From positions 13,659,726 to 13,723,725 of the forward strand of contig NC_080056.1 of assembly GCF_026212465.1 (NCBI RefSeq): a stretch of DNA of 64,000 bases. Direction: 5' to 3'. This document shows positions 33,851 through 44,999 of this stretch, piece after piece; position 1 is the stretch's first letter; each line of letters begins with the position of its first letter. Below the pieces are notes generated by a model. That model was not told where the DNA came from. It saw nothing but the letters and a program-made list of their open reading frames with translations, and did no database searches. The stretch comes from Amaranthus tricolor. Taxonomy: Eukaryota; Streptophyta; Magnoliopsida; Caryophyllales; Amaranthaceae. The translations under genes were made by a program, and so were the position numbers.

Positions 33851-35317
33851 TCCATTGTAAGCCATATCTCTTTTATTCTCTAATTAATTTTCTAGTTTTA
33901 ATTGAAGTTCTATTAAGTGTATTGAGTTTGATGTTGGTTTTGTATTAATTTCATTGAATCTTTTTGGTGAGTAAGAATTGGATTGATGAATTAAACATGT
34001 TTATAACTTAGGTTTTGAAGTGTGATTGAAATTATGGGTTGTGTGTTGGTTTTTGTATTAGTTTCTTCGAATCTTAGTATGTGTAGTGATTAAATATGTT
34101 ATCTTTGAACACGAAACGATTAGGGCTTGGATTTAGAAATGAAATTACTAATAATGTGTGTTTTATACTATATCTTGGTGATGATTGATTAAAAAACTTT
34201 AAAAGTTGTTTTAAGATTGGTCGATTGGTTATTATTGTGAATAATTAGTAATGGTGAAGATGTTAGTTGACTATGAAAGTGATTTTTGATTGAATAAATT
34301 GAGAATAATAGCTACTAATTGTTGTGGTTTGATTGTTTTGAATTACAAATACCTTTATTAGGATGTTATCGAAGTTATAGATACATGATATTAGTAAGCC
34401 AAGAGCATGATGTCAACTCATCGTCGATGGTTGCTAAAGTTAATTGTCGTGTTATTTTGACTATAGTTCTTAATAGTTTTGGAGAATGAACAAATGATAT
34501 CTCAACATGATAACTCTACGATTTGTCTTATCGTTATATTAATGTTATATTAAAATTGTAAGATTTAGTTGTGATTAGTTATTTTTGGGTAACGCGAGCC
34601 GATATGCTGAAAATTAGTTAATGTAAAGGAACGATTCACACATACTTCTACTTTAAATGGATGGAAAGACTTATGTTGCGTTGAGTTGATGATTTTGACT
34701 TGTATTGAATGAGTTGTGTGCGTGCTAGAGTGATCGGAAACTCATGTTGAATGGGTGATGGCGGTTACTTGGATATTTAGTTTGGTGTGTCAAGTAGTTA
34801 AGGGAACTTATTAGTTCTACTCATAACTTATATAGGTGCCCATTTCGTAAGAGGAAAGTAGAGCCTTAGTTGGGGTGATTTTGTGACTTTTGATCGTGCA
34901 GTGACGCTTGCAGGTACGTACACGCAGTAACGAACTCTTATACGCAATTTCTATTTAAGACATTATTGTTCATTGTAATACTATGCACTGCATCAAAACT
35001 GAGATACTAGCGAGTACGCCTTATACGAAACGCCGTCGACTAGGAAATTCCTGCGCTTAGAATAGTTATAGAGAATGAAAGTGTTAGTAGGAGGCGGGGA
35101 CCACCTCTCTTATTTATTTAAGAATTAGATTATGCCTAATTGGAGTTAGAATGATTCCTTTATAGGTGAATTTCATATTCTATTGAGTGGCTCAGCGGGT
35201 TTTGGCGCGCTGCTATCCCAGGGCGCTCATTAATAGTTGAGAGTAGAAGTTATTCCCATCAGATAAGGTACTATATTATGATTAGCTGGCGTGACTTAAC
35301 TGGATTATGTCCGGTTG

Positions 35318-35610
35318 TTTTATTACTCCCCTAGGTGAGGTTCGACGGGACCACCGTAAGGGGGGTATGAGCATGCTTGGGTCATTGGGCGCCGGGAGAC
35401 CGATAACGCCCCTTGACCGAGGTGTTACCATGCGGGCCTTGCAAACCCCAATATGGTGGCCTCTTCACTGGTTTAGTACCCCAGTGTGTTAGGTTTTTCC
35501 CAAAGGTAGGACCCGAGAGGGTCAGCTGGAGGAGGCATGAGCTCATACTTTGCCAATGGGCGCCGGGAGGGCGATAACGCCCTTGGCTGTGTCACTATGC
35601 CAGGAAGTAG
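35318..35610 (+). repeat. Two diverged copies of a gggcgccgggag module
   Basis: The phrase tgggcgccgggag followed by gataacgccc occurs near 35387 and 35557, with similar flanks (gagcatgcttgggtca and gagctcatactttgcca). This is an internal duplication of about 170-185 bp in the LTR. Confidence 0.65.
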
Positions 35611-35619
35611 AGAAAAGAT

Positions 35620-35785
35620 CCACTGATAGAAAACTATTCAGTGATAGAAAATTTATTCATTGATCGAAAGGTATTTATTGATAGTAGGTTCATTCTTTGG
35701 TAGAAAGCTTACGCGTTGATAAAACGTTTACTCTTTGATAGAATATTTACTCATTGATAGAACATCTACTTATTGATAGAATAGT
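35620..35785 (+). repeat. 20-21 bp tandem repeat
   Basis: Eight diverged units of the type tttactcattgatagaa lie in a row (cactgatagaaa, cagtgatagaaa, cattgatcgaaa and so on). Confidence 0.75.
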
Positions 35786-36730
35786 TTATGCTAGCGAGAA
35801 GTGTGCCTAAGTTAAGTTACCTCAAGGATATTACGGACTACAATCAAACTTACCTTAAGATAGACAAGCTCTATAAGGTCATGCGTTAGGTATTCTGTTA
35901 ATGCCTTGGTCGAGTTGATACTATACGTGTTTGCAGGAGTTATGTTTAAAAAGAAGAGCGTGAACACCTGCATTCTACCCAAGAACACATGGTTCGGGTT
36001 AGAAAGCACATAGTGAAATTAAGAAGTATAAGTGGCCGATAAACGGTTACTACATGTGCTGGTGTCTTATGAAATCGTCTTATGTTGTTTTATAATATAA
36101 TGTTATCTAGTAGTTGGCCTTATTATATTTGATGCTAGTTACTGACGTGTACGTGTTTGTGTTTATGTTTGATTGTTGATGACTTTCTATGATTGTCCTG
36201 CTATGACACATTGGCCTTTAGTCTAATGTCGAGCAGCAGGAGGATCATAGACAAGCGTAGCAGGTACTGGAGCTTCTTATGTATTGCATTGCATTTAGGA
36301 AAAGTGATGAGGGCGAAGCATAACCTGTGTCCTTACCGCTATCTTTCGATTTTGAATCTCTTGTTATCTTTTGTAAATTTTGATTGTATATGTTTTGTTA
36401 TGAGGCCTTGTGTCCTCCCACGTGTATTTGTATTTCCGCTGCGTAGTCTATAACTATGTATGGTTTTAAGGAGTTAAGTCTTTTTAAAACGCAAACGTCG
36501 ACACTGGAACCACGATCCATGGCATGTTGATTTGAGAGGCCGGCGACGAATCATTCCGCTGTGACATAGTTTTGATAGGCCGTTAGTGCCTTTACTTTAT
36601 TAGCTTCTTAATTAACTTTTGTTTTTCTACAAAGGCGCACAGTTTTAAGGCAGATGCTGCCAAAATTTCCACTCACCTTTTTTTAAAGTCAATAATTAAA
36701 GTTTATCTAAATTCTTTTCCTTTTCTTTTA

Positions 36731-36804
36731 TGTAACACCCGAATTTCCTCCCGTCCTTTACGGTTTTGGTTTCGTTAAGGGGTCGGAAATTCTGGGGTGT
36801 TACA
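36731..36804. repeat. Terminal hairpin of the solo LTR
   Basis: tgtaacaccc at 36731 pairs with ggggtgttaca at 36794-36804. The inner gaatttcc/ggaaattc also pair. The loop is about 35 nt. Confidence 0.8.
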
Positions 36805-36809
36805 GAAGA

Positions 36810-37439
36810 AATCGATTCCGTGTATCTGCAGGACCATTCGGCCGAATGGGATCCTCAATCGCTCGAATGAGACCACATTCGACTGAATAGAATGACATTT
36901 GGCCATTCCAGTGATTTTGAAGCCAATATCTTGGAGCTGGTGATCCGTTCGCCTGAATGAATTGGTTATTCAACCGAATGGCTATTGATTCGCTTGATGT
37001 AAAATCTTTATTGTTGATCTTCCATTCCACTAAATGGAGTAGGTATTTGGTCGAATCTAGCTTGTGTCTTTGTTTTACAACTTCTTTGAACTGTCTAAGG
37101 GCCTCCGAACTTTGCAAGGATAATGGGAATGACTTGGAATGCGTGTTATGGTTCCGATATGTGCATCTAACCCTTGATAAGAGTTTCTTAGCCCTAACGC
37201 AACGCAATGGACCTTAAAATCTTCAAAAACACTTGAAATGACCTTAAAACAACTCAAAGACAAGATCAAGGTAAAATCACACGTAAAGAGCATAATATCA
37301 ATCTAAAATAGCGAGAGTTGGCATAAACATGCTCTAAAACGAGCACATCAATTTGCAACGAGATATTATATGCCTGATTTCGAATACTGAGTGATAAATG
37401 ACGATCGTTCAAAGTTTGCTATTAGTACACGAGTAAATA
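36810..37439. repeat. Region of short attcg...cgaat palindromes
   Basis: Between 36835 and 37060 are five or six diverged palindromes such as cattcggccgaatg, cattcgactgaata and attcaaccgaatgg. A 135-codon minus-strand frame crosses them, but its translation matches nothing I recognise, so I do not call a gene. Confidence 0.45.
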
Positions 37440-37575
37440 AACCTAGTCGCACAAAACGTCCCACTGGGCCTAGGTCGAGATTGCACATATTGTGCGACTC
37501 GACGTAGGCTTAGTCGCACGTTTCAAGCGACTCGACTTAAGCATAGTCGCACGTTTTGTGCGACTACGTCCATTT
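37440..37575. repeat. Cluster of gtcgcac/gtgcgac palindromic repeats
   Basis: Four diverged units alternate tagtcgcacgttt and gtgcgactcgac with about 30-40 bp spacing. Single copies occur in both inverted arms (near 31850 and 37917), so the motif belongs to the interrupted element. Confidence 0.65.
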
Positions 37576-37689
37576 ACCCGTGTACTGAAAATTGCAGCAA
37601 ATTTTAAATGATAGTTATTTCTCGCTCAATTGTCAGAATTAGGCATATAATATATCATTGGAAAGCTCTTGAGTTTTAGTTTTCAATGC

Positions 37690-37965
37690 CGCAAATGTTT
37701 CATTAATGAGATCTTTCTATCAAAACTTGTAGCCAATAGAGTGAACATGTTTCAAATTTTATCACAAAACTTTAGCCTTATGAACACTTTTCTTCTCTTT
37801 TGCTCATCTTCCTTGTAAAACATCTTCAACAAAGCTAATATTAAAATTTTTTAAAAATATAGAAATAGATATTAATTAAATAAAAATTACTTTAAAAAAT
37901 TGAAAATGCACCCGGTCGCACATTGCGTCCATTTTTTATATTAAATTTATTTAATTAATATTCAT
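37690..37965 (-). repeat. Right inverted arm
   Basis: Inverted match of the segment at about 31775-32095. Confidence 0.65.
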
Positions 37966-38059
37966 TTTTTAAATTAAATCAATATTTTTGGGTCCAAAAT
38001 CATTAGTCATATTGTTTCGATGTTGAATTTTAATTGAAATTGTTATTTTAGAGAAAAGC

Positions 38060-38225
38060 ACTCATATCCTCCTTTTGCAGGGCTCTTACTGTTTAGGGGT
38101 AAAACCGACCGCTTTCCTCTAGTCTTTCCTGTGAAGGGAGTACGGGTATGGATTGTTCGTCACTTTCTCTCACCCAGACCCTACCTTTAGACGTGATATT
38201 GGATATGATGATATGATGATTTTAG
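38060..38225 (+). mobile_element. SINE body, 5'-truncated
   Basis: Reads gaccgctttcctctagtctt, then a g/c-rich hairpin, then tctctcacccagaccctacc, then ggatatgatgatatgatgat. This is the 3' body of common plant SINEs (CCCAGACCCYAC, then TATACTGGGT, then a trinucleotide tail). The tRNA head is not recognisable. Confidence 0.6.
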
Positions 38226-38349
38226 AGAAAAATTAGAGAGATAGCAATATGAAATAAGTTAAGAATAGTATTGAAAATTAAATTCATTATGGAAAGCAAC
38301 TCAATAAAAAAATGTAACAATAATTAATAAAGCCTTAAAAAAATTCAAA

Positions 38350-38425
38350 ATGAGATGCAGGGATCCGATCCGTAGACTTAGATTTTAAATGCTGAGTAAC
38401 CACCAGTCGCGCTACTAACAATGAT
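38350..38425 (-). other. tRNA-like (SINE head) segment
   Basis: The minus strand contains TAGCGCGACTGG (A-box-like) and GGATCGGATCC (B-box-like) about 35 nt apart. The cloverleaf is poor, so this is more likely a SINE head than a tRNA gene. Confidence 0.35.
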
Positions 38426-39084
38426 AGTTCATTGCTTCATTTAGAATACGACACCAATTATTTGTAGAGGCCGTGTGCTCCTAAACCTAAGCTTGCATTT
38501 GGACATAATCGGGCATGCACTCGTATACCATTCATCAATTTCTCATAAACCAAAAAAATGATTTATACTAAATTTAATTATAGTACATAATAAAACTTAA
38601 TAAAGTGCTAATGATTTATTACAATGATAGACTTGAATAGATATTATTCCCTGTTAAATTGAATGCTAGAATTAAATTTCGGAAAGAAATACTGAAATTA
38701 GTGAACTCTAAAATTGACATAAATAATCCAAACTTTCACCTATCGGCAGTGTATAATCTCACATTTGTATTATTTTCTAATTATCTAACCTATACATTTG
38801 CCCATATTAAACCATATTACTAGTAACACCATATTACTAGTAACATGTAATAATAGGATATGTTGTTAGCAACTAAAGCAAAGGTTGAATAATTCAGAGT
38901 GAACTATGAGCAAATATTGAATAATTAAAAATAATCTAAAAGTAAAATTATTCACAGCAGACGAGCAAAAAATTATATTACTTCCTCAAAATTGCTGGCT
39001 TGGATGTATTAAATTATCGTAAAAGGGGCCATATCCAACAACGGAAAACGGGTGGAAAACCTCATCATTAGTTAAATCAGCCCA
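38426..39084. other. Intergenic, no gene recognised
   Basis: AT-rich. A 16-bp direct duplication (accatattactagtaac) at 38811-38844 is the only structure noted. Confidence 0.55.
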
Positions 39085-39212
39085 TCTTGTATGAGACCGT
39101 TTCACAGTGAGAAGACTTCAAAATAAGAAGCTTATAAGCTAAAAGTTTTCACTATTAAACGATTTACTCAAGTATAAGGTATATGTCACAGTGAGACCAT
39201 CTCATATAAGAA
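39085..39212. mobile_element. Small MITE with tatgagac...gtctca termini
   Basis: The left end tcttgtatgagaccgtttca is matched in reverse by the right end (rc: ttcttatatgagatggtctc). About 128 bp in total. A similar single motif occurs at 26346-26378. Confidence 0.5.
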
Positions 39213-39489
39213 TTTATTTAGTTAAATAGCGGATAATGAATTTGAAGGGTATAAAGGCATGCATGCACTTGGTTAACACATGAACTGAAGCCCAACAAGT
39301 CGACAACATTTTCTATTTTAAACACATATCAATAGATTTGTCATGTTTCTTTGTTGATTTGTGTCTGTTAATTAACTAGTTAACTAGAAATTAGAGCTAC
39401 TAATTAATTGACATTCAATTCAATACAGTGTAATCAAAATTTTGTACTCCTTTTATTAATCACTACCTTATCATATTATTATTCACTTA

Positions 39490-39865
39490 GGGGTCGTTTG
39501 GATTGAGTATAAATATTTAAGGGGTAAAAAAATCAAACTAGTGAAATAAAAGTAAGCCGAAGTACAAATGAAGTGATTGAAATATCGGTAAAAGATGTAG
39601 AATGAGAATAAACTAATAAATATGAATAGAAAAAGATGATGATTTTCCTCATTTGGAGGAAAATATTCCCTCACCCTCCCCTAGTGTAAATTTATAATCT
39701 CAATATGAAGAACTAATTGTTGTATTATCCATTTTATTACCTTCTTACCAATTCTTCCACCTCTCTAACAATTAAATTCTTTTAAATTTCTTTCTAATTA
39801 ACTTTGTTTTCCTACTTTGACTTTTATTTACCCCTTAAATATTTACACTCAATTCAAGCGAACCA
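39490..39865. mobile_element. Tourist-like (PIF/Harbinger) MITE
   Basis: 376 bp flanked by TTA on both sides (39487-39489 and 39866-39868). TIRs of about 40 bp share ttgaattgagtgtaaatatt or close variants, ending ggggtaaa. A TTA target and a GGNTCGTTTGG-type start fit a Tourist MITE. Confidence 0.85.
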
Positions 39866-40346
39866 TTAAGATAAATTAGTGCATCTTAGTTCAATGTATC
39901 AATCTAGGGATAATTATATTAGTTTAATTTGTTTTGGGTTAGTTTCTAATCCAGGATGGAGTAGCAACTTAAAGAAATACATGCTTCTATGTGATTTGGG
40001 ATGATGAAAGACAAGGTGTTTTTGAATATTTTAAGGGTACTTGCAAAAAGTTAAAATGTGTACTATATGAATATGTGTCCTAATATTCATTAAATAATAG
40101 TTAATGATGTTAGTACAAGTGCCAAATATACTAAATGTGAAGGTGATGGCTTGATTACGATGAGCCAATGCACATGGTATTGTGAGCAACATAAGAGGGT
40201 ATTCGATGTGTCATGGTGATGATGCAACGAAGAACAATAGTGTGTTGCAAAAGGGGTGACATTGGCAAGGGAGGCCTTAATCAATACAAGGGAGTGCACT
40301 ATATGCAAGCCTAGTTACTTAGGAGGAGCAAGGTGAGCAGCTGCTT

Positions 40347-40868
40347 GGAAATTTGAAATGTATAAGACAAATTTTCAACAAAATAAACGAAATAAGATAA
40401 GTTTCAACTTATTTCCAAAAGTAAGTGTGAAATTCCCTAACCTGAGGTTTGGGGCTGTTCGCAGTTAGTAACTGCGAACAGGTCAAAAAAACAAACTAAC
40501 TGTTCGCAGTTAGTAACTACGAAAAGCTGTTTTGGCTTTTATTTTGACTTGTTCGCAGTTACTAACTGCGAACAGCTAGCTCCACAAACACGCACAGTAG
40601 CTCCCTTTGTTTTCATTTTCCCTAATTCTCAGGTCAAACAAAGTCAAAATAGCTATTCGCAGTTACTAATTGCGAACAACTAGTTTGTTTTTTTTGACCT
40701 GTTCGCAGTTAGTAACTGCTAATTGCGAACAACCCCAAACCACACGTTTAGAAATTACACGCATAACCACACGTTTAGAAATTACACGCATACTTTTGAA
40801 AATAAGTTGAAACTTATCTTATTTCGTTTATTTTATTAAAAACTTATATTATACATTTCAAAATTTCC
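40347..40868. mobile_element. Foldback element built of short palindromes
   Basis: Outer arms ggaaatttgaaatgtataa, then aaaataaacgaaataagata and gtttcaacttattt recur inverted at the right. Inner arms contain five variants of a 23-bp palindrome (GTTCGCAGTTA at 40457, 40503, 40552, about 40650 and about 40702, each followed by its own complement). Nearly the whole 520 bp can fold into one long hairpin with side hairpins. No ORF. Confidence 0.8.
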
Positions 40869-41739
40869 AGCTCCTCAGAGCCTCAACTTTTAATGGGCCT
40901 ACATTTTTTTAATCTTCAATACAGTTATAATTTTATTAACTTTAGTATTCAATGTAATTATACATTTGTTATTTAGTTTCTTCGACTTTCAATTTCATAG
41001 ACTTTAACTTTCACAAGTCCTTATACCCCCTGGGGCACGATTCCTATCCTCCCAATTCCTTAAGTGCTTCTTTCCTTTTCAAATTCCTCTTAAAATTGGG
41101 TTTTTTTTTAAATCTTTGATTGGGGATTTACATGCCGGAAAACAAAATATGAAATTGCATTTCAGCAAAAAAATTATGCTTAAGTCAGGAATTCATCTTC
41201 CTCAACTTCTTGAGGATTACTTTTGATCTACAATTGGCAATTACTTTTCGTAAAAATTTGCAGCACAAATGCATTTGTCTTCTATATCTGGGTTGTTCTA
41301 GTTAATCATTAGAAGACAATATTCACTGAAGTTTTGTGTTCTGGGTCTTACTTGGGTCAACTTTAGTAATTAAATAAAGTATTTCACCTAACCCACATGT
41401 ATTCTATTGGCTATATTTCGGTCTAAGAACCACTTCGTGTTGTAGCCTTGTAGGTTTTCTTTGAAATAATAATTTCAACAAGTTTATCCAATATTGCTAA
41501 TTAGTTATAAAAATATAACGAATCTGAATTTATTTTATCATGTTATCAACATATTTATTGTTTTTAGATATCCAAATTTTATTTACTTGTCCGTGTTCAT
41601 CCCCCTTGAAGCTATTATTTCACCCCATCTACTATACTGTTAATATATTAATGCTTAAATAGTAATAAATCAATCTAATAGTAACAATAATAATAATTCT
41701 AATCATATTTAAGTTGTGGGTTATATTAGGGTCCATTTC
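40869..41739. other. Intergenic, no gene recognised
   Basis: AT-rich. Nothing supported. Confidence 0.55.
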
Positions 41740-42240
41740 AAAGTATCCTGTAGAAGGCCTTTAAAATGTGTAAGACAGCTCTGTCTATATGGAATTTAGT
41801 TAGTGCCTTGAGCAAGGAAAAACACACAAGAAAAGGTGCTTGACCGAGGCAAAACAGGAACAAAAAACAGAAGGGTTCTGGAGTAGCAACTCATCCGAGC
41901 AACCTTGTGGCTTGTTTGAACTGGCTACAGCAGGGTCTGATGCGAGTTTATTTTGTGGGCTGTTTGCTTGGGGATTAAGTTCTAACTTGTGTTAGGGTTA
42001 TTCTAAACATATGGGGGACTATATATAGCCCTAAATCAGGTTTAGAATAAGAAGAGAGTGAGGCCGATACAAGAGAGAGAATAGGGTTTGTGTAAATCAT
42101 TAAAGTTGTCTTCTCCTATGTAGTAGATAAAGGTTGATATTCATTGTTGAATGAAATCACTATTTGAAGAGATTGTTCTCAACAGTGTGAGGTTTATCAT
42201 TAGTGTATTATTGAGTATATTTGTGAAAGTAAACCTTATT
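41740..42240 (+). other. LTR-promoter-like region (tentative)
   Basis: gggggactatatatagccct near 42012-42031 is TATA-like, followed by gagagtgaggccgatacaag, agggtttgtg and further leader-like sequence. This resembles copia LTR promoters. No partner LTR or coding region follows, so it may be a solo LTR. The ORF after it (42243-42545, with a hydrophobic N-terminus) matches nothing known. Confidence 0.3.
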
Positions 42241-42545
42241 TTATGGAGAGGTTCCAAAGATACCTCATAACCATTATTGTTAATTGTCTTTTGTTCTTGT
42301 TCTGTTTTTCACTCATTTTCTACACTCTATTTAGCCATTGTTGGGGTCCAAGATATTCTCTTTCAATTGATATTAGTGCTTGGTGTGTTTCCTTGGGGTA
42401 TTTAGTGAGGGAAAGCTTGGAAATAGGTAGAAGAAACATGGTAGAAGTTGAGAAGAGTTTGGATGGTTTGTTAAAGCCATTAAAGTTTGTTAAAACCTTT
42501 GAGAAGAGAAAAACAGAGATAATGTGTAACGAACTACCTAAATAA

Positions 42546-43368
42546 TCGATTGATACTGGTGTATCTTTGAATCATTTAATCGAACAGTTGGTGTTCGATT
42601 CCCATATGATCGCATTTAACATATTTTTATTTCTTAATTCATCTAATACTCTCTTATGAACCAAAGCTGTAAAGTTATTATGCAAGAACATTAATCACAA
42701 AACAAACTATAGTTCTAAATATTATCAAAATAACAAGCAGAACCAAATGAATCATTAGAGTTGGAACAAAAAGGAGAATAGAACAACATTTATAAACCGA
42801 ACCAAATGAACCACTAGAGTTGGATCGATAATATGTATGACATTAAAAAACTCTAATTAAAAACAAAAAACTCAAATCCTATTATTTTAATGAAAAATCA
42901 GACTTACGGTGATATAAAACAGGATTTGAAATCCTAGATCGAAATAAAAAGAAGCAATAAAAAAACTCAGAAGCATAATCCAACTTTTTCGAAAAATAAA
43001 GAGGACGACGATGAATGAATGTTGATTATAATTCTTAAACGAAGAAGGGAGAATAAGGGCTGGTTGTGGTTTGGCTTGATTGGTGGAGTTTCGTCTTATT
43101 TTCTTCATGAAGACTGAGATGTAGAGAAAGGTGGATTAAAAAAGAAAGGGGAAGGAAGACAAGCTTTATTTGGAAAACCCTATTTGAATCAAATATTTTA
43201 ACAAACATACAAATAATATTCATTTGATATAAACAATACTTATTTGTATGTTTGTTTTACAAAATGATACAATTAATATTTATTTATTTCGTTTATTTTA
43301 ATAAATGATATAAATAAGTATTATTTGTATTTTTTGTTTTACAAATAATACAAATAATAACATTATTT
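42546..43368. other. Intergenic, no gene recognised
   Basis: Two similar phrases (gaaccaaatga(a/c)tcattagagttgga near 42741 and 42798) form a small direct repeat. AT-rich, self-complementary ttgtattt/aaatacaa stretches occur at 43200-43368. Confidence 0.5.
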
Positions 43369-44192
43369 GTACTTTTATTTTAATAAGAAAAAATTATTTA
43401 AAATAATTCAACTTTTAACTGATTTTCCTACAATAATTTCAATTATTAATTAATCGAGGTCATTTAGCCTGTAGCATTATTATTAGTTTACCTGCTACGG
43501 GTTTGGATTTTATAAATTTGATTTCCTTTTTTAATTTTACCTTAATTAAACTTTTTACCATTCTTCCACCTAATGTCACTGTCTCTTCTTTATTTTCAAT
43601 TTCAAGCTAAAACTGGAACTTTCACTCTAATGGCAAAATCGACCATTGAAAATAAACACAGAAGGTAGATCTGTAGATGCAATTGACATTTAAGCAATGA
43701 AGATTAACTCGCATAATTAATATCTATTATTGGTAAGTTAACAAAAAAAGTTTCTGTAATTTTGGGTTTCAATTTACCCTTATTCTTTTCTAAATTTGCT
43801 TGTTAATTTTCTCTATTTATGTTGTGTTGTAGGCTAGTTTTCTAATTCTTTTAAATTAAAATGGTGGTATCATGAGGTGTTTAAAAGAAATGAAGTATTT
43901 TTTTTCATGGTAGGAGAGAGACTCATGTTTAAAAGATATGTGAAAAAGAGAACGCATGGGATAAAAGTGATTTTAATGGAGCTCTATACTGGTTTAAATG
44001 GAGAAACAAAAGTGAAAAGGAAGATGGAATAAAATGACCTGCTAGAACCAGTAAAACAATAATAACAATGTTACAAGTTAAATGACTCCGTACTTATAAT
44101 TATTCATTTTTAATTAATAGTTGAGATTATTATAAGAAAATCCGTAAAATGTCGGATTATTTTAGGTAATTTTTTCTTTTAATAAAAGATAC
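43369..44192. mobile_element. Long-TIR non-autonomous element, copy 1
   Basis: About 120-140 bp at the left (aagaaaaaattatttaaaat, then ttttcctacaataattt and ggtcatttagcctgtagcat) reappears inverted at the right end (44050-44192), imperfectly. TIRs of this length suggest a Mutator-like or similar family. The interior has no ORF. The terminal sequences are also found at 49900-50345. Confidence 0.65.
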
Positions 44193-44999
44193 AATTAAGG
44201 GGTTATTAATGAGATTTTTTTTAACTAGTATACCTTAGAAGTAGACATAGAAAAGAGGTCAAGTACACGTCGTGGGTAGGATTTAAAAGGCATTTCATGT
44301 CATCATGCCCTTTCAAGGCATACAAGAAGAACATATTTGAGGGTATATAGTGATAATATAACCCTAATGGTAGGGAGAAAACATTGGCCCATTGTTGATA
44401 TGCCCTTTCTCCATCCTATTAAAGTTGGGCTAGGTAGACTTCAAAGAAACAGATTTAAGTCACCACATAAAGACTCAAAAAATCAGGCAAGTTGACTAGG
44501 GATGGTCTACAAATGACTTGCAAGCTATATGGTATACCTGTATATCACAAAATAAAAGTCCGAATATAGACACCTTAACTGAGCCCCAACCACCAGCAAA
44601 GAGGGGTAGAGGTAGACCTAGGAAGACATGTACTCAACCATGCATCACTACCAAATCAAAAACAACAAGTTTCTGCTTAAACATCACAACTGGGTAGGGG
44701 AGTATCACCATTAGAGGTGGGTAGGGAAACAGAGGAGGTGGCAGAGGGATTGGAAGAAGGGTAATTGGAAGTATCAAACTTATTTTATGTTCTAATTTTT
44801 TATAATTATTGCAGGGTATCACTACATCTTCACAACCTTCTCAAACTATGTTGGTTTGTTCAAGTGAAGCACATACTCAAAATTAGAAACTATATAAGCT
44901 TGCTTAATAACTTCAATTTTAAGGGAATCAACTTGCTCCATCAAATTAAAGCTTGTTTTTGAAGCGTTATCTTTTGGAGTTCACCCTTTAAAGCTCCAT
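44193..44999. other. Possible transposase C-terminal relic, otherwise non-coding
   Basis: At 44577-44640 the plus strand reads LTEPQPPAKRGRGRPRKTCT, an AT-hook-like GRGRPRK basic motif seen at the ends of some plant transposase or chromatin proteins. The frame then breaks. Too little remains to name it. Confidence 0.3.

Larger units (their letters stand above)
33140..36804 (+). mobile_element. Solo LTR, 3665 bp, perfect 5-bp target duplication
   Basis: Starts TGTAACACCCCGAG and ends GGGGTGTTACA, a perfect 11-base inverted terminus. GAAGA flanks it on both sides (33135-33139 and 36805-36809). The last 74 bp (36731-36804) form a hairpin from tgtaacacccgaatttcc to ggaaattctggggtgttaca. There is no gag or pol. 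The termini and length suit a Tekay/Del-type chromovirus or another long gypsy LTR. It probably arose by recombination between two LTRs of a full element. Confidence 0.85.
31775..37965. mobile_element. Element with long inverted arms, interrupted by a solo LTR
   Basis: About 270 bp at the left (about 31775-32095) recurs inverted at the right (about 37690-37965), e.g. gttgaagatgtttta, then agatgagc(c/a)aaagagaaga, then gatagaaagatc and gcattgaaaact. I judge 75-80% identity by eye. Between the arms lies a 3665-bp solo LTR (33140-36804). Without it the element would be about 2.5 kb. The interior from 32130 to 33139, read on the minus strand, looks like the U5 end of a gypsy LTR (ccttgtggttcgatccccta). 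It may be a foldback or Mutator-like element, or a gypsy LTR with an inverted duplication. No protein is encoded. Confidence 0.5.

Noticed and set aside
33523..33855. Overlapping ORFs of 103 and 110 codons on both strands in a GC-rich block
   Set aside because: They lie inside a solo LTR, are low-complexity, and both strands are open because the block is rich in C and G and poor in stops. No domain recognised.
36800..37207. 135-codon minus-strand ORF
   Set aside because: It crosses the short-palindrome region and the edge of the solo LTR (36800-36804 lie in the LTR), so part of its frame was created by the insertion. No similarity recognised.
37440..37575. Regularly spaced palindromic repeats resembling a CRISPR array
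   Set aside because: Units are diverged, spacers are not unique unrelated sequences of constant length, no cas genes occur, and the genome is a plant's.
38350..38425. Possible tRNA gene
   Set aside because: A- and B-box-like words are present but the cloverleaf does not pair. More likely a SINE head.
42243..42545. 100-codon ORF with a hydrophobic start (MERFQRYLITIIV)
   Set aside because: It follows an LTR-like promoter and has a possible signal anchor, but no family match and no intron or neighbour support. Kept only as a remark.
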